A DNA stretch of 64,000 bases from Armatimonadota bacterium (GTDB lineage: Bacteria; Armatimonadota; Hebobacteria; CAIYQO01): positions 55,193-119,192 of the forward strand of contig JAKPKV010000190.1 of NCBI GenBank assembly GCA_029553475.1, in the 5' to 3' direction. Positions 8,216 through 16,471 of the stretch are shown piece after piece (position 1 is the first letter of the stretch; every line of letters starts with the position of its first letter). Both the position numbers and the translations under genes were made by a program. Below the pieces are notes generated by a model. The model was not told the DNA's origin. It did no database searches and worked only from the letters and a program-made list of their open reading frames with translations.

Positions 8216-8998
8216 TTACAGTTCCTCCTCCAGTAAGATGTCGCCCTCGACGCCGACGATGGCCCGGCGCACGGGGATGCGCGCGCCGGCGATCTGCATC
8301 GCCTGCTCGACGAAATGCTCCAGTCCGCGGCAGCACGGCACCTGCATCATGACGATGGTGATGCTCGTGATGCCGGCCTCGGTGATCATTGCCGCCAGTT
8401 TCTCCACGTAGCCCTGCGGGTTGTCCAGCTTCGGGCAGGCGATGGCCAGCGCCTTGCCCGCCAGGAAGCGGGCGTGGAAGCCGCCGTGCGCGAAGGCGGC
8501 GCAGTCCGCCGCCAGCAGCAGGTCGGCCCCCTGGAAATACGGCGCGAAGGGCGAGACGAGGTGCAGTTGCACCGGCCATTGCCGCAGCGCGCTGGGCGCG
8601 TCGGTCGCCGGGCGGCTCGCCGGCGTCTCGCCCGCCGCGGTTTTCGGCCCGAACTGCCGCATCGCGGCGCCGGGGCACCCCCCGCCGCCGTGGGCGTGCG
8701 GCAGCGGCGCGGGCGCCGGTGTCGCGTGGCTGGGCGCGTGCTGGGGGGCGCGCCCGAGGCGCGCCAGGTGCGCCCCCACCGCCTGTTCGTCAAAGGCCTC
8801 GGCCTCGCGCTCCACGATGGTGATCGCCCCCAGCGGGCAGTCGCCCAGGCACGCGCCCAGCCCGTCGCAATAGAGGTCCTTCACCAGTCGCGCCTTGCCA
8901 TCTACGATCTGAATCGCGCCCTCCGCGCAGGACGGCACGCACAGCCCGCAGCCGTTACACCGCTCCTCATCAATCTCCACGATCTTTCGTACGGCCAT
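8216..8998 (-). CDS. two-cluster ferredoxin-like 4Fe-4S protein with C-terminal extension
   Basis: 260 aa from the ATG at 8998 (AAAGGGGA 8 nt upstream); a longer frame to 9226 exists but lacks a ribosome site. The N-terminus carries one classical cluster motif, CNGCGLCVPSC, and a second, CDGLGACLGDC with a following CP-type Cys, as in 2[4Fe-4S] proteins. After an Ala/Pro linker comes a conserved domain (LLLAADCAAFAHG, ALAIACPKLDN, MQVPCCRGLE) with further cysteines that could bind another centre. Proteins of this type occur in anaerobes and facultative bacteria as electron-transfer accessory proteins; the partner is not defined. Divergent from the zinc-ribbon ABC gene, with a 206-bp shared upstream region that includes the imperfect palindrome ATGATTTTCGTCAT near 9058, a possible operator. 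Confidence 0.8.
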   Translation of the reverse strand: MAVRKIVEIDEERCNGCGLCVPSCAEGAIQIVDGKARLVKDLYCDGLGACLGDCPLGAITIVEREAEAFDEQAVGAHLARLGRAPQHAPSHATPAPAPLPHAHGGGGCPGAAMRQFGPKTAAGETPASRPATDAPSALRQWPVQLHLVSPFAPYFQGADLLLAADCAAFAHGGFHARFLAGKALAIACPKLDNPQGYVEKLAAMITEAGITSITIVMMQVPCCRGLEHFVEQAMQIAGARIPVRRAIVGVEGDILLEEEL

Positions 8999-9204
8999 CT
9001 CACGTCCCCTTTCGTCGGTGTCTGCCCTATCGTATACCGCCGGCGGATGAAATACTATGATTTTCGTCATAATTCCCCCGGATTGCGAAAATTGTTTCGT
9101 CGCTTGGGCGGCGCCCCGTGTCCCGCCGTGGAAAAGGTTTCCGCTCCGCGCGCGACGAATGACATCCATAGCGGACAGCCCCGCGGGAAGCGAATGCGCC
9201 AACC

Positions 9205-11427
9205 ATGAACCTGCTGAATATCCCATTACCCGAGGATCTCGCGCCCACGGCCGGCCTGGATGGGCCCCCGCGCGTGTGCGTGGCGGCGGACCTGCGGCCG
9301 GACGGCACGCTGGGCGCGCAGTGGCTCGTCGTCACCGACCGCACCGTCTACGTGCTGTCGCGGGAGAGCGACGTGACGATCATCGCCTGGAGCCGGCGGA
9401 TCAGTGAGCTCAGCGAGCCGAAGACGCTCACCTTCATCGGCGGCGGCGCGCTGGAGGCCACGGTGGACGGCGAGCGGCAGGTGCTGGCGCGCTACACCAG
9501 CGCCCGCCACGGGCAGTTCAACACCGTCGCCGGCCTGCTGGACACGTGGAGCAAAGGCGAGGACGCGGAGGTGCCGGAGGAAGAGAGCATCCGCTGCCCC
9601 ACCTGCGGCCTGCCGCTGCGCAAAGGCTCCCGCGTCTGCCCCGCCTGCATCCCGAAGGGCCGCACGCTGAGACGGCTGTTCGGGTACCTGGCGCCGGTGC
9701 GCGGCATGGCGCTCTCGTTGATGGGCGTATCGCTGCTGGCGACCGTGATGGGGATGATCCCGCCGCTGCTGCAGCGGCCGTTATACGACATGGTGCTCGC
9801 GCCGAAACCCGGCACCATCGAGACGCCGGAGCGCTACCGCACGCTGGTGCTGTTATCGGTGGGCCTGCTGGCGCTGGCGCTGGTGGGCAGCGCGCTGGGC
9901 GTGCTGCAGAGCTGGATCAGCGCCTGGCTCGGCAACCGCGTCACCCACAACATCCGCTGCCAGCTCTTCCAGCACCTGCAGTATCTCTCCTTGAGCTTCT
10001 ACGATAAACGGCAGATGGGCAGCGTCATCTCGCGGGTGAACCAGGACGCCGGCGGGCTGCAGCACTTCCTCACTTGGGGCGCGCAGGAGATGGTGACGAA
10101 CCTGCTGCTCTTCCTCGGCGTGGGCACGATGATGTTCGCCATCAACTGGAAGCTGGCGCTGCTGGTGGTGCTGGTGGTGCCGTTCATCAGCGCCATCGGC
10201 GGCCGGGTGTGGCGGCGGCTGCGGCACGTCATGCACCGCATTTACCACCGCTGGGGGCGGGTGAACGCCATGCTCTCCGAGAGCCTCACCGGCCTGCGCG
10301 TCATCAAGGCCTTTGCCCAGGAAGATCGCGAGATCGAGCGCTTCGTCACCCGCAGCGACGAGCTCTTCATGCCCACGGTGAATATTGAACGCACCTGGGC
10401 GATGGCCTTCGCCGGCATCGGGCTGCTGTTCGGCATCAGCCGACTGCTGGTGGGGTATGTCGGCGGCGTGGAAATCCTCGGCGACCACATGTCTATTGGC
10501 GACCTCGCGGCCTTCACCATGTACGCGGCGATGTTCGACGGCCCGCTGCGGCACCTCTCCATGCTGCTCAACTGGTCCTCCCGCTCCTTCGCCGCCGCCG
10601 AGCGCATCTTCGAAATCCTCGACACCGAGCCGGAGCCGCACGATCAGCGCCTGGCGGCGATGCCGCCGATTCAGGGGCGGCTGGAGTTCAGCCACGTCAC
10701 CTTCGGCTACGAGCGGGCGCGTACGGCGCTGAAAGACCTCTCCTTCGCGCTGGAGCCGGGCGAGATGATCGGGCTGGTGGGGCACAGCGGGGCGGGGAAA
10801 TCCACCATCATCAATCTCGTCTGCCGCTTTTACGAGCCGCGGCAGGGGGAGATCCGCATTGACGGCCGGCGCATCGCCGACCTGCCGCTGGAGGGGTGGC
10901 GCGCGCAGATCGGCCTGGTGCCGCAGGATACCTTCCTCTTCAGCGGCACCATCGCCGACAACATCGCCTACGCCCGCCCCGGCGCCACCCGCGAGGAGAT
11001 CATCCGCGCGGCGAAGGTGGCGAACGCGCACGATTTCATCCTGCGCAAGCCGGACGGCTACGACACGCTCATCGGCGAGGGCGGGCAGGGGCTGTCCGCC
11101 GGCGAGAAGCAGCGGCTGGCCATCGCCCGCGCGGTGCTGCACAACCCGCGCATTCTCATCCTCGACGAGGCGACCTCGCAGGTGGACGTGGAGACGGAAA
11201 AACAGATTCAGGAGGCCATTGACCGCCTGGTGACGGGCCGCACCACCATCGCCATCGCCCACCGGCTGAGCACGCTGAAAAACGCCCACCGCCTCATCGT
11301 GCTGAAAAGCGGGGAAGTGGTGGAAATCGGCACCCACGACGAGCTGCTGCAGCGCGAAGACGGCGAATTCCGCCGCCTGGTGACGATGTACCAGGAGGTG
11401 TCCAGGGTGCGGGAGGTGGGACGGTAG
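9205..11427 (+). CDS. ABC exporter with N-terminal PH-like and zinc-ribbon extension (DUF1854-partner type)
   Basis: 740 aa. Residues 1-130 form an extra soluble domain (VTDRTVYVLSRESD...), followed by a zinc ribbon CPTCG...CPAC (about 132-150), six transmembrane helices, and an ATPase domain with Walker A GHSGAGKSTI, signature LSAGEKQR, Walker B LILDEATS and His in IAHRLST. This architecture, next to a DUF1854 gene, matches the exporters annotated elsewhere as cyanophycin-metabolism-associated. Here no cyanophycin synthetase or cyanophycinase is in view. As a half-transporter with an intact active site it may homodimerise. The DUF1854 gene follows after a 310-bp palindromic repeat that begins at this gene's stop codon. 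Confidence 0.88.
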   Translation: MNLLNIPLPEDLAPTAGLDGPPRVCVAADLRPDGTLGAQWLVVTDRTVYVLSRESDVTIIAWSRRISELSEPKTLTFIGGGALEATVDGERQVLARYTSARHGQFNTVAGLLDTWSKGEDAEVPEEESIRCPTCGLPLRKGSRVCPACIPKGRTLRRLFGYLAPVRGMALSLMGVSLLATVMGMIPPLLQRPLYDMVLAPKPGTIETPERYRTLVLLSVGLLALALVGSALGVLQSWISAWLGNRVTHNIRCQLFQHLQYLSLSFYDKRQMGSVISRVNQDAGGLQHFLTWGAQEMVTNLLLFLGVGTMMFAINWKLALLVVLVVPFISAIGGRVWRRLRHVMHRIYHRWGRVNAMLSESLTGLRVIKAFAQEDREIERFVTRSDELFMPTVNIERTWAMAFAGIGLLFGISRLLVGYVGGVEILGDHMSIGDLAAFTMYAAMFDGPLRHLSMLLNWSSRSFAAAERIFEILDTEPEPHDQRLAAMPPIQGRLEFSHVTFGYERARTALKDLSFALEPGEMIGLVGHSGAGKSTIINLVCRFYEPRQGEIRIDGRRIADLPLEGWRAQIGLVPQDTFLFSGTIADNIAYARPGATREEIIRAAKVANAHDFILRKPDGYDTLIGEGGQGLSAGEKQRLAIARAVLHNPRILILDEATSQVDVETEKQIQEAIDRLVTGRTTIAIAHRLSTLKNAHRLIVLKSGEVVEIGTHDELLQREDGEFRRLVTMYQEVSRVREVGR

Positions 11428-11736
11428 GCGCACCGCTCCCCCGTACTCGTGCTCGTACTCGTAATCGAAATCGGATACGTGCGGACAGGATGTCCGCGCT
11501 CCGGGCACGACTTGTACTCGTGCTCGTACCTCGAAACGGTTCTGCTGCAGCCGAGCGCGATGGGACCGCGCGTCGGGCAGTCCGGGACGTGGCGATCCGA
11601 CACGCTGTGAAGCATCGAAGCCCGTATTCGAGTACGACTACGAGTATGAGTCGTGCCCCGTCGGAGCGCCCACCGGAGCGCGGACATCCTGTCCGCCCGT
11701 AGCAGAGTACGAGTACGGGGGGGAGCGGTGCGCGCC
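11427..11736. repeat. 310-bp long inverted-repeat element with GAGTAC-type arms
   Basis: Starts on the last base of the ABC stop codon and fills the gap to the DUF1854 gene. Outer ends GGCGCACCGCTCCCCC (11427) and GGGGGGGAGCGGTGCGC (right end about 11736) are inverted. Inside, a perfect 24-bp inverted repeat (11481-11504 and 11673-11696, core GCGGACAGGATGTCCGC, itself palindromic) and further inverted GTACTCG/CGAGTAC arms extend toward a loop of roughly 90 nt (11536-11624). The whole element can fold into one cruciform or long hairpin. No coding potential is seen. Confidence 0.8.
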
Positions 11737-11796
11737 AGGGACGGCAGGAAGCATGGCGAGTGATTGGCGCCGATTTATCCTGATTCGGAGAACGTG

Positions 11797-12342
11797 ATGA
11801 CATCCCCAACCGAAGAGACGCAACCTCTCCCCGCGGCGGATGAGCTGCGGCTGCTGGACCCGGCACGGGTGCGGTTTCGCACGATCGGCCACCGGCTGGA
11901 ACTCTGCCTGCCCCCGGCGGGCGAGGCGCCTTTCGAGCCGGTCTGGCAGGAGGCCAGCCTGCTGCGGATGTTCCCGCTCAGCGACGAATACGGCTGGCTG
12001 GCGGTGCTGAACGCCGATGGGAAAGAGCTGGGCGTGCTGCGCGATCTGCACGGCATGGCGCACGACAGCCTGGCCGCCGTGCGCGAGGAGCTGCGCCGGC
12101 GCTACCTGGTGCCGCGCATCACCGCCATCCTCGCCGTGCGCGACCGCGCTGACGTCACCGAATGGCGCGTGGAGACCGACCGCGGCCCCGCCGTCTTCCA
12201 GGTGCGCCACCTCTCCGAGAACCTGAAGCAGCCCCTCCCCGGCCACCTCTCTCTCACCGACGTGGAAGGCAACCGCTACGATATCCCCGACCTGGGCGCG
12301 CTGGACGACGACAGCCGGCGGCGGCTGGAGGAGCGGATGTAA
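11797..12342 (+). CDS. DUF1854 family protein
   Basis: 181 aa from the ATG at 11797 (CGGAGA 8 nt before it). Recognisable DUF1854 features: LRMFPLSDEYGWLAVLNADGKELGVL, EELRRRYLVPRITAI and the C-terminal DVEGNRYDIPDLGALD. It has no membrane segment or signal peptide, so it is cytoplasmic. DUF1854 proteins are commonly encoded beside the zinc-ribbon ABC exporter class seen upstream, where they are thought to act with it, in some bacteria in the context of cyanophycin. Molecular function is unknown. The gene pair is interrupted here by the 310-bp palindromic element, and its stop TAA overlaps the end of a family A repeat. Confidence 0.85.
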   Translation: MTSPTEETQPLPAADELRLLDPARVRFRTIGHRLELCLPPAGEAPFEPVWQEASLLRMFPLSDEYGWLAVLNADGKELGVLRDLHGMAHDSLAAVREELRRRYLVPRITAILAVRDRADVTEWRVETDRGPAVFQVRHLSENLKQPLPGHLSLTDVEGNRYDIPDLGALDDDSRRRLEERM

Positions 12343-12506
12343 GAAACTGTACGAGAAGTCTCGGCGCGTGCCTGCTGGTGGCTTTCGGCCTGGCTCGGCG
12401 TTGGCCGTCCTCATCTTATCTCTCTCGATAGCGCCTCGGACGTCCGCCGTGATCCAGGACGGAATCCCCTCAGCAGGCCCACACCGAGACTGCTCGTGCA
12501 GCTTCT
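12342..12506. repeat. repeat family A, full copy 1 (MITE-like, 165 bp)
   Basis: Begins within the DUF1854 stop codon with AGAAACTGTACGAGAAGTC and ends near 12506 with GAGACTGCTCGTGCAGCTTC, an inverted but more diverged end. The reverse complement of 43018-43187 matches this copy along its whole length, including TTGGCCGTCCTCA and GCGCCTCGGACGTCCGCC in the interior. It is followed at 12507-12524 by a mini-palindrome AGAAAC-C-GTTTCT that looks like two fused outer ends. No open reading frame or transposase. Confidence 0.85.
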
Positions 12507-12546
12507 AAGAAACCGTTTCTGAGGCGTGTCGCGGGGTTGTGGCGGG

Positions 12547-12552
12547 TATAGT
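12547..12552 (+). promoter_or_regulatory. -10 box of mutY (leaderless arrangement)
   Basis: TATAGT lies 7 nt before the ATG at 12560, so transcription would start at or next to the start codon. No ribosome-binding site precedes the ATG. No clear -35 box. Confidence 0.45.
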
Positions 12553-12559
12553 GCTGTCA

Positions 12560-13258
12560 ATGCCGATTGCCCGTCTTCCCAACAAGCTGCGGTTTCAACG
12601 CGCCCTGCTGGCCTGGTTCGCCGCGCATGGGCGCGATTTGCCGTGGCGGCATACGAATGACCCCTATCACATCCTCGTCTCTGAGATGATGCTGCAGCAG
12701 ACGCAGGTGGAGCGGGTGACGCCGAAATACGCGGAGTGGCTGGAGAAATACCCCACGCTGGAGGAGCTGGCGGCGACGGACGTGGAAGAGGTGAAGGCGA
12801 CGTGGAAAGGGCTGGGCTACAACATCCGCCCGGTGCGCCTGCATAGCATTGCCCGCGAGACGGTGGCCAGTTACGGCGGGCAACTGCCGGCCTCCGCCGA
12901 AACGCTGCGCCAGTTCAAAGGCATCGGGCGCTACACGGCGGGCGCCATCGCCAGCTTCGCCTTCCGCCATGACGAGCCGGTGCTGGACACCAATGTGCGG
13001 CGGGTGCTCTACCGCGTCTTCCTGGCGAAGCGGAGCGCGACTCAGCCGCCCCGATCGCATGACCGCGAGCTGTGGGAGATCGCCGAAAAAGTGCTGCCGA
13101 AGGGACAGGCGTGGGAGTTTAACTCGGCGTTGATGGATTTCGGCGCCACCGTCTGCACGGCGCGGGCGCCGCGCTGCGACGCGTGCCCGATGGCGGGCTT
13201 TTGCGCCGATCACCGGCGGCGCAAGCGGTTGCCCGGCGGCCCGGCTCGCATGGTATAA
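12560..13258 (+). CDS. mutY: A/G-specific adenine glycosylase, short form without NUDIX-like domain
   Basis: 232 aa. Base-excision repair enzyme that removes adenine mispaired with 8-oxoguanine. The HhH-GPD fold is intact: catalytic Glu42 in SEMMLQQTQ, helix-hairpin-helix region FKGIGRYTAGAI (119-130), catalytic Asp143 in VLDTNVRRV, and the 4Fe-4S motif C199-X6-C206-X2-C209-X5-C215. The protein stops 17 residues after the cluster, so the usual C-terminal 8-oxoG-recognition (NUDIX-like) domain is absent; full-length MutY is about 350 aa. The ATG at 12560 is preferred over 12539 because of the TATAGT box 7 nt upstream. The stop codon is embedded in the -10 box of the next gene. Confidence 0.88.
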   Translation: MPIARLPNKLRFQRALLAWFAAHGRDLPWRHTNDPYHILVSEMMLQQTQVERVTPKYAEWLEKYPTLEELAATDVEEVKATWKGLGYNIRPVRLHSIARETVASYGGQLPASAETLRQFKGIGRYTAGAIASFAFRHDEPVLDTNVRRVLYRVFLAKRSATQPPRSHDRELWEIAEKVLPKGQAWEFNSALMDFGATVCTARAPRCDACPMAGFCADHRRRKRLPGGPARMV

Positions 13259-13259
13259 T
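13229..13259 (+). promoter_or_regulatory. extended -10 promoter of the nucleotidyltransferase gene, inside the end of mutY
   Basis: TGG-TATAAT (13254-13259) with a weak TTGCCC (13229-13234) 19 nt upstream. The mutY stop TAA (13256-13258) is part of the TATAAT box. Confidence 0.55.
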
Positions 13260-13281
13260 AGGCGCATACAGGAGAGACATC

Positions 13282-14250
13282 GTGCCCAACGGAATGCTCC
13301 TGGCAGCCGGCCGCGGCACGCGGCTGGGGCCGTTGACCGAATATCTGCCGAAACCGCTGCTGCCGGTGGCCAACGAGCCGGTGATGGCGCAGGGGATTCG
13401 CGCGCTGCGCGCGGTGGGCATCACGACCATCGGCGTGAACCTGTGCTACCGCGCCGAGCAGATCCTCACCACCTTCGACGACGGCGCCGCCTACGCGGTG
13501 GCGCTGCACTGGGTGGTGGAGACCGCGGCGCGCGGCACCGCCGGCGGCATGAAGCGGCTGCAGCACCTGCTGGACGACGACCTCATCGTGGTCGTGGCGG
13601 GCGACGCCATGCTGGATGTGGACCTGGCGCCGCTGCTGGCCGCCCACCGCGCGGCGGGGGCGTTCGCCAGCCTGGCCACGCTGGCGGCCGAGGACCCCTC
13701 GCGCTACGGCGTGGTGGTGGCGGACGCTGACGGGCGCGTGCGCGCGTTCCAGGAAAAGCCCGCGCCCGGCACGGAAATCAGCCGGCTGGCGAATACCGGC
13801 CTCTACTGCTTCGACCCCACCATCTTCGACCTGATTCCCGGTGACGAGTTCTGCGATTTCGCGCTGCACGTCTTCCCGCGCATCCTGCAGCTCGGCCTGC
13901 CCTTTTATGCGTTCCCCGCGCAGGGGTACTGGACGGACGTGGGCAGCCCCGCCGACTATCTGCGGGCGAATCTCGATTTCCTCGCCGGGCGCATTCGCGT
14001 GCCGGGCGACGGCGCGTATGCCGGCCCGAACTTTTTGGCCGCGGACGCCGTGACCGCGGGCGCCGCGCTGCGCGACTGCGTGGTCGGCGCGCGCGCCGTC
14101 ATCCCCCCCGGCAGCGCGCTCACCCGCTGCGTCGTCTGGCCGGACGTCGTCCTCCCCGCCGCCCTCACCCTCGACGACGCCATCTGCACCCCGCACGGCA
14201 TCTATACCCTTGACGGCCGCGACGCCCGTGCCCTCGCGCCGGTCGGCTGA
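13282..14250 (+). CDS. sugar-1-phosphate nucleotidyltransferase
   Basis: 322 aa from the GTG at 13282 (AGGAGA 6 nt upstream). GT-A-like nucleotidyltransferase domain: signature MLLAAGRGTRLGPLTEYLPKPLLPV with the catalytic Arg/Lys, VVVAGDAMLDVDL (metal-binding Asp), FQEKP, NTGLYCF, and YWTDVGSPADYLRAN. The C-terminal 80 residues resemble a short left-handed beta-helix (VVGARAVIPPGSALTRCVVWPDVVL). It transfers NMP to a sugar-1-phosphate to form an activated sugar for polysaccharide or glycan synthesis; mannose-1-P guanylyl- and glucose-1-P thymidylyl/uridylyl-transferases share this outline, and the exact sugar cannot be assigned. The stop TGA overlaps a short family A repeat that probably also terminates transcription. 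Confidence 0.82.
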   Translation: MPNGMLLAAGRGTRLGPLTEYLPKPLLPVANEPVMAQGIRALRAVGITTIGVNLCYRAEQILTTFDDGAAYAVALHWVVETAARGTAGGMKRLQHLLDDDLIVVVAGDAMLDVDLAPLLAAHRAAGAFASLATLAAEDPSRYGVVVADADGRVRAFQEKPAPGTEISRLANTGLYCFDPTIFDLIPGDEFCDFALHVFPRILQLGLPFYAFPAQGYWTDVGSPADYLRANLDFLAGRIRVPGDGAYAGPNFLAADAVTAGAALRDCVVGARAVIPPGSALTRCVVWPDVVLPAALTLDDAICTPHGIYTLDGRDARALAPVG

Positions 14251-14294
14251 GAAACTGTTCTGAAAAACTGTCCGAGACTTTTTGGACAGTTTCT
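14247..14294. repeat. repeat family A, short palindromic form (likely acts as terminator)
   Basis: CTGAGAAACTGTTCTG overlaps the stop codon of the nucleotidyltransferase gene, followed by the 9-bp inverted pair AAACTGTCC/GGACAGTTT (14265-14273 and 14284-14292) around a T-rich loop. It looks like two family A ends joined without the interior. Confidence 0.65.
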
Positions 14295-14328
14295 GCGGCC
14301 CACGCACGACAAGAGCGGCGGGGGGGAG

Positions 14329-14334
14329 TATAAT
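14329..14334 (+). promoter_or_regulatory. -10 box upstream of the EF-hand protein gene
   Basis: TATAAT about 95 nt before the ATG at 14433. No convincing -35 box. Confidence 0.4.
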
Positions 14335-14432
14335 GGACATGGCGTCCGCGGCGCAACTTTTCCCCCCGGCGGACGTATGAACAGCAGCAGTGCTCGGCAC
14401 GGCCGGCGGGCGCGTGCGGAGGGGAGACGACC

Positions 14433-16130
14433 ATGCGAGTGATGGCGCTGGTGATGATGACGGCGACGGTGGCGCTGTGCCTGGCGCCGGGGCGCGCGGT
14501 CGCGCAGGCGTCGGACAAGGCGCTCACGGTGGAAGAGCGTTTCCAGATGCTGGACCGCGACCGCGACGGCCGCCTGACGCTGAAGGAATTTCCGAACGAG
14601 GCGATCTTCCGGCAGCTCGATCGCAACCAGGACGGCGTGGTGACGCTGGAGGAGATGAAGCGGGGGATGGGCACCGCCGAGGAGCGCCGCCAGCCGGAGA
14701 CCGTCGGCGACACCCCCGAACAGCGCTTCCGCAACCTGGACCGCGACCGCGACGGCCGGCTGAGCCCGCGGGAGTTGGGCGATCCCGCCCTCTTCGCGAA
14801 GATGGACTTCAACCGCGACGGCTTCATCTCACTCGCGGAAGCCCTGGCCTACTCTGGCAAAGGCGGCGCCGCCCCCGACGCGCAGGACACCTCGCTGGAG
14901 CAGCAGTTCCGCCTCGCCGACCGCGACGGCGACGGGAAACTCACCCCGCAGGAATTCAACAACCCGGCGCTGTTTGCCAAAGCGGACGTGAACCGGGACG
15001 GCTTCGTGACGCTGGCCGAGCTGCGGCAGGCCGTCACCCCCGGCGCGCAGCAGTCTCCCACCGCTGAAGAACAGCGCCGGGCGAATGAGCAAAAATTCCG
15101 CGAGATGGATAAGAATGGCGACGGCAAGCTGAGCCCGGCGGAGTTCCCCTATCCCGGCGAATTCGCCGCGTGGGACCGCAACGGCGATGGCGTCGTCTCC
15201 TGGGAGGAGATCTTCGGCGACGCGGCGGCGAAAGGCGGCGATCAGGACCCGCTCTCCCCGGAGCGGCAGTTCAAACTCGCCGATACGAACGCCGACGGCA
15301 AACTGAGCCCGGCGGAATTCCCCAAACCCGACCTCTTCGCGCAGATGGACGCCAACAAAGACGGCTTCGTCACCTGGGAAGAGGCGAAGGCGCACCTGGC
15401 AAAGTCGTCCACCGGCAACGCGATGACCGCCGAGCAGCGCATGAAAGTCTATGATCGCAACGGCGACGGCAAGCTGAGCCCGGAGGAGTTCGGCGCCGCC
15501 GACACTTTCCAGCGGCTGGACGTGAATCGCGACGGCTTCGTGAGCCTGGACGAGCTGCGCGCGCTGGACACCAAGCCGGACGACGCCGCGACGCCGCAGA
15601 CGCCGGAAGAGCAGGCCCGGCAGCCGGCGAAGGAGACGACAGGCACAGTGGAAGGCATCCTCACCACGAAGGGCGCGAACTGGATCGAGGTGAAGGCAAC
15701 GGCGGGTTCCGCGCGCTACTACCCCGTCTGGCGCGCGGGCGCGGATGGCCAGCCCGGCGGCGCGGACGCCGCGATGCTGCAGACCATCGGGACGCTGCCC
15801 GTGGGCAACCTGGTGCGGGTGACCTGGGAATTGCAGGAGGAGCGCCGCCGCCTCATCACCGTCTTCGTGCTGGCGCCGGCGGTGAAGGAGGGCACGATCA
15901 CCGGCCTGGTGACCGCCAAGGGCCTGGAGTGGATTGACGTCGCGCCGAAGGACGGCCCAGCGGAGCGCTACTGCCCGCGCTGGGTCGGCGGCCCATCGCA
16001 AGAGGGCGGCGGCTACGATCGCGCCGCGCTGCAACGCATCGCCGCCGCGAAAGTGGGCGATACCGTCACCCTCACCTGGAGGTATGACGAACGCAAGCGC
16101 GTCATCAGCCTGGAGACGGCCGCGCCATAA
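14433..16130 (+). CDS. secreted calcium-binding protein with twelve EF-hands
   Basis: 565 aa with a signal peptide (MRVMALVMMTATVALCLAPGRAVAQA). Twelve EF-hand loops of type DxDxDG follow in six pairs between about residues 35 and 390, for example DRDRDGRLTLKEF, DRNQDGVVTLEEM, DKNGDGKLSPAEF and DVNRDGFVSLDEL, with variable linkers between pairs. The C-terminal part (about 400-565) holds two copies of a 70-residue beta-rich module (EGILTTKGANWIEVKAT... and TGLVTAKGLEWIDVAPK...). It is a periplasmic or extracellular Ca-binding, structural or adhesive protein; no enzyme motif. GGAGGGGAGACGACC precedes the ATG. Regular pairwise repetition suggests expansion by duplication. A perfect palindrome (16153-16182) follows. 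Confidence 0.85.
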   Translation: MRVMALVMMTATVALCLAPGRAVAQASDKALTVEERFQMLDRDRDGRLTLKEFPNEAIFRQLDRNQDGVVTLEEMKRGMGTAEERRQPETVGDTPEQRFRNLDRDRDGRLSPRELGDPALFAKMDFNRDGFISLAEALAYSGKGGAAPDAQDTSLEQQFRLADRDGDGKLTPQEFNNPALFAKADVNRDGFVTLAELRQAVTPGAQQSPTAEEQRRANEQKFREMDKNGDGKLSPAEFPYPGEFAAWDRNGDGVVSWEEIFGDAAAKGGDQDPLSPERQFKLADTNADGKLSPAEFPKPDLFAQMDANKDGFVTWEEAKAHLAKSSTGNAMTAEQRMKVYDRNGDGKLSPEEFGAADTFQRLDVNRDGFVSLDELRALDTKPDDAATPQTPEEQARQPAKETTGTVEGILTTKGANWIEVKATAGSARYYPVWRAGADGQPGGADAAMLQTIGTLPVGNLVRVTWELQEERRRLITVFVLAPAVKEGTITGLVTAKGLEWIDVAPKDGPAERYCPRWVGGPSQEGGGYDRAALQRIAAAKVGDTVTLTWRYDERKRVISLETAAP

Positions 16131-16152
16131 CCGCCGCGCCGCCCCTCCCCCG

Positions 16153-16182
16153 GCGCGGGGCGGACGGCCGTCCGCCCCGCGC
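16153..16182. terminator. perfect 30-nt palindrome, probable terminator of the EF-hand gene
   Basis: GCGCGGGGCGGACGG and its exact reverse complement, 22 nt past the stop, followed by GCTGTTTGG (weak T-run). Confidence 0.55.
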
Positions 16183-16300
16183 GCTGTTTGGTGGCGCCGC
16201 CTGTCCGCCAATTCCGACACGCGCCCCGTGCCGCGCCGCCGCGCCGCGGGAATGTTGTCAACGACGACGGCATGCGCGACGCGCGTGAAGGAGGGAGACG

Positions 16301-16471
16301 ATGGCGGAACCCGGCGATACCGGCTCGACGGAACTCATGTATCACTGCCCGAACTGCGGCCATGACTTCGCGCTGGACGAGCACAAAGATGAGGAGCCGT
16401 GTCCGGTGTGTACTTTCGTCTGCGACAAGCAGAGATGCCTCACCCATTACGCGTCGAAAGAGGACTACTGA
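16301..16471 (+). CDS. small zinc-ribbon-like protein (56 aa)
   Basis: An excellent ribosome site, AAGGAGGGAGACG, precedes the ATG at 16301. The product begins MAEPGDTGSTELMYHCPNCG and has two Cys pairs, CPNCG (16-20) and CPVC (34-37), plus Cys41, Cys46 and a His, ending YASKEDY. This reads as a rubredoxin- or zinc-ribbon-like knuckle binding one metal ion. Function unknown; no partner is obvious beyond the upstream EF-hand gene (170-bp gap with a palindrome). Confidence 0.6.
   Translation: MAEPGDTGSTELMYHCPNCGHDFALDEHKDEEPCPVCTFVCDKQRCLTHYASKEDY

Noticed and set aside
9058..9071. ATGATTTTCGTCAT as a defined regulator binding site
   Set aside because: Imperfect and single; mentioned only as a possible operator between the divergent Fe-S and ABC genes.
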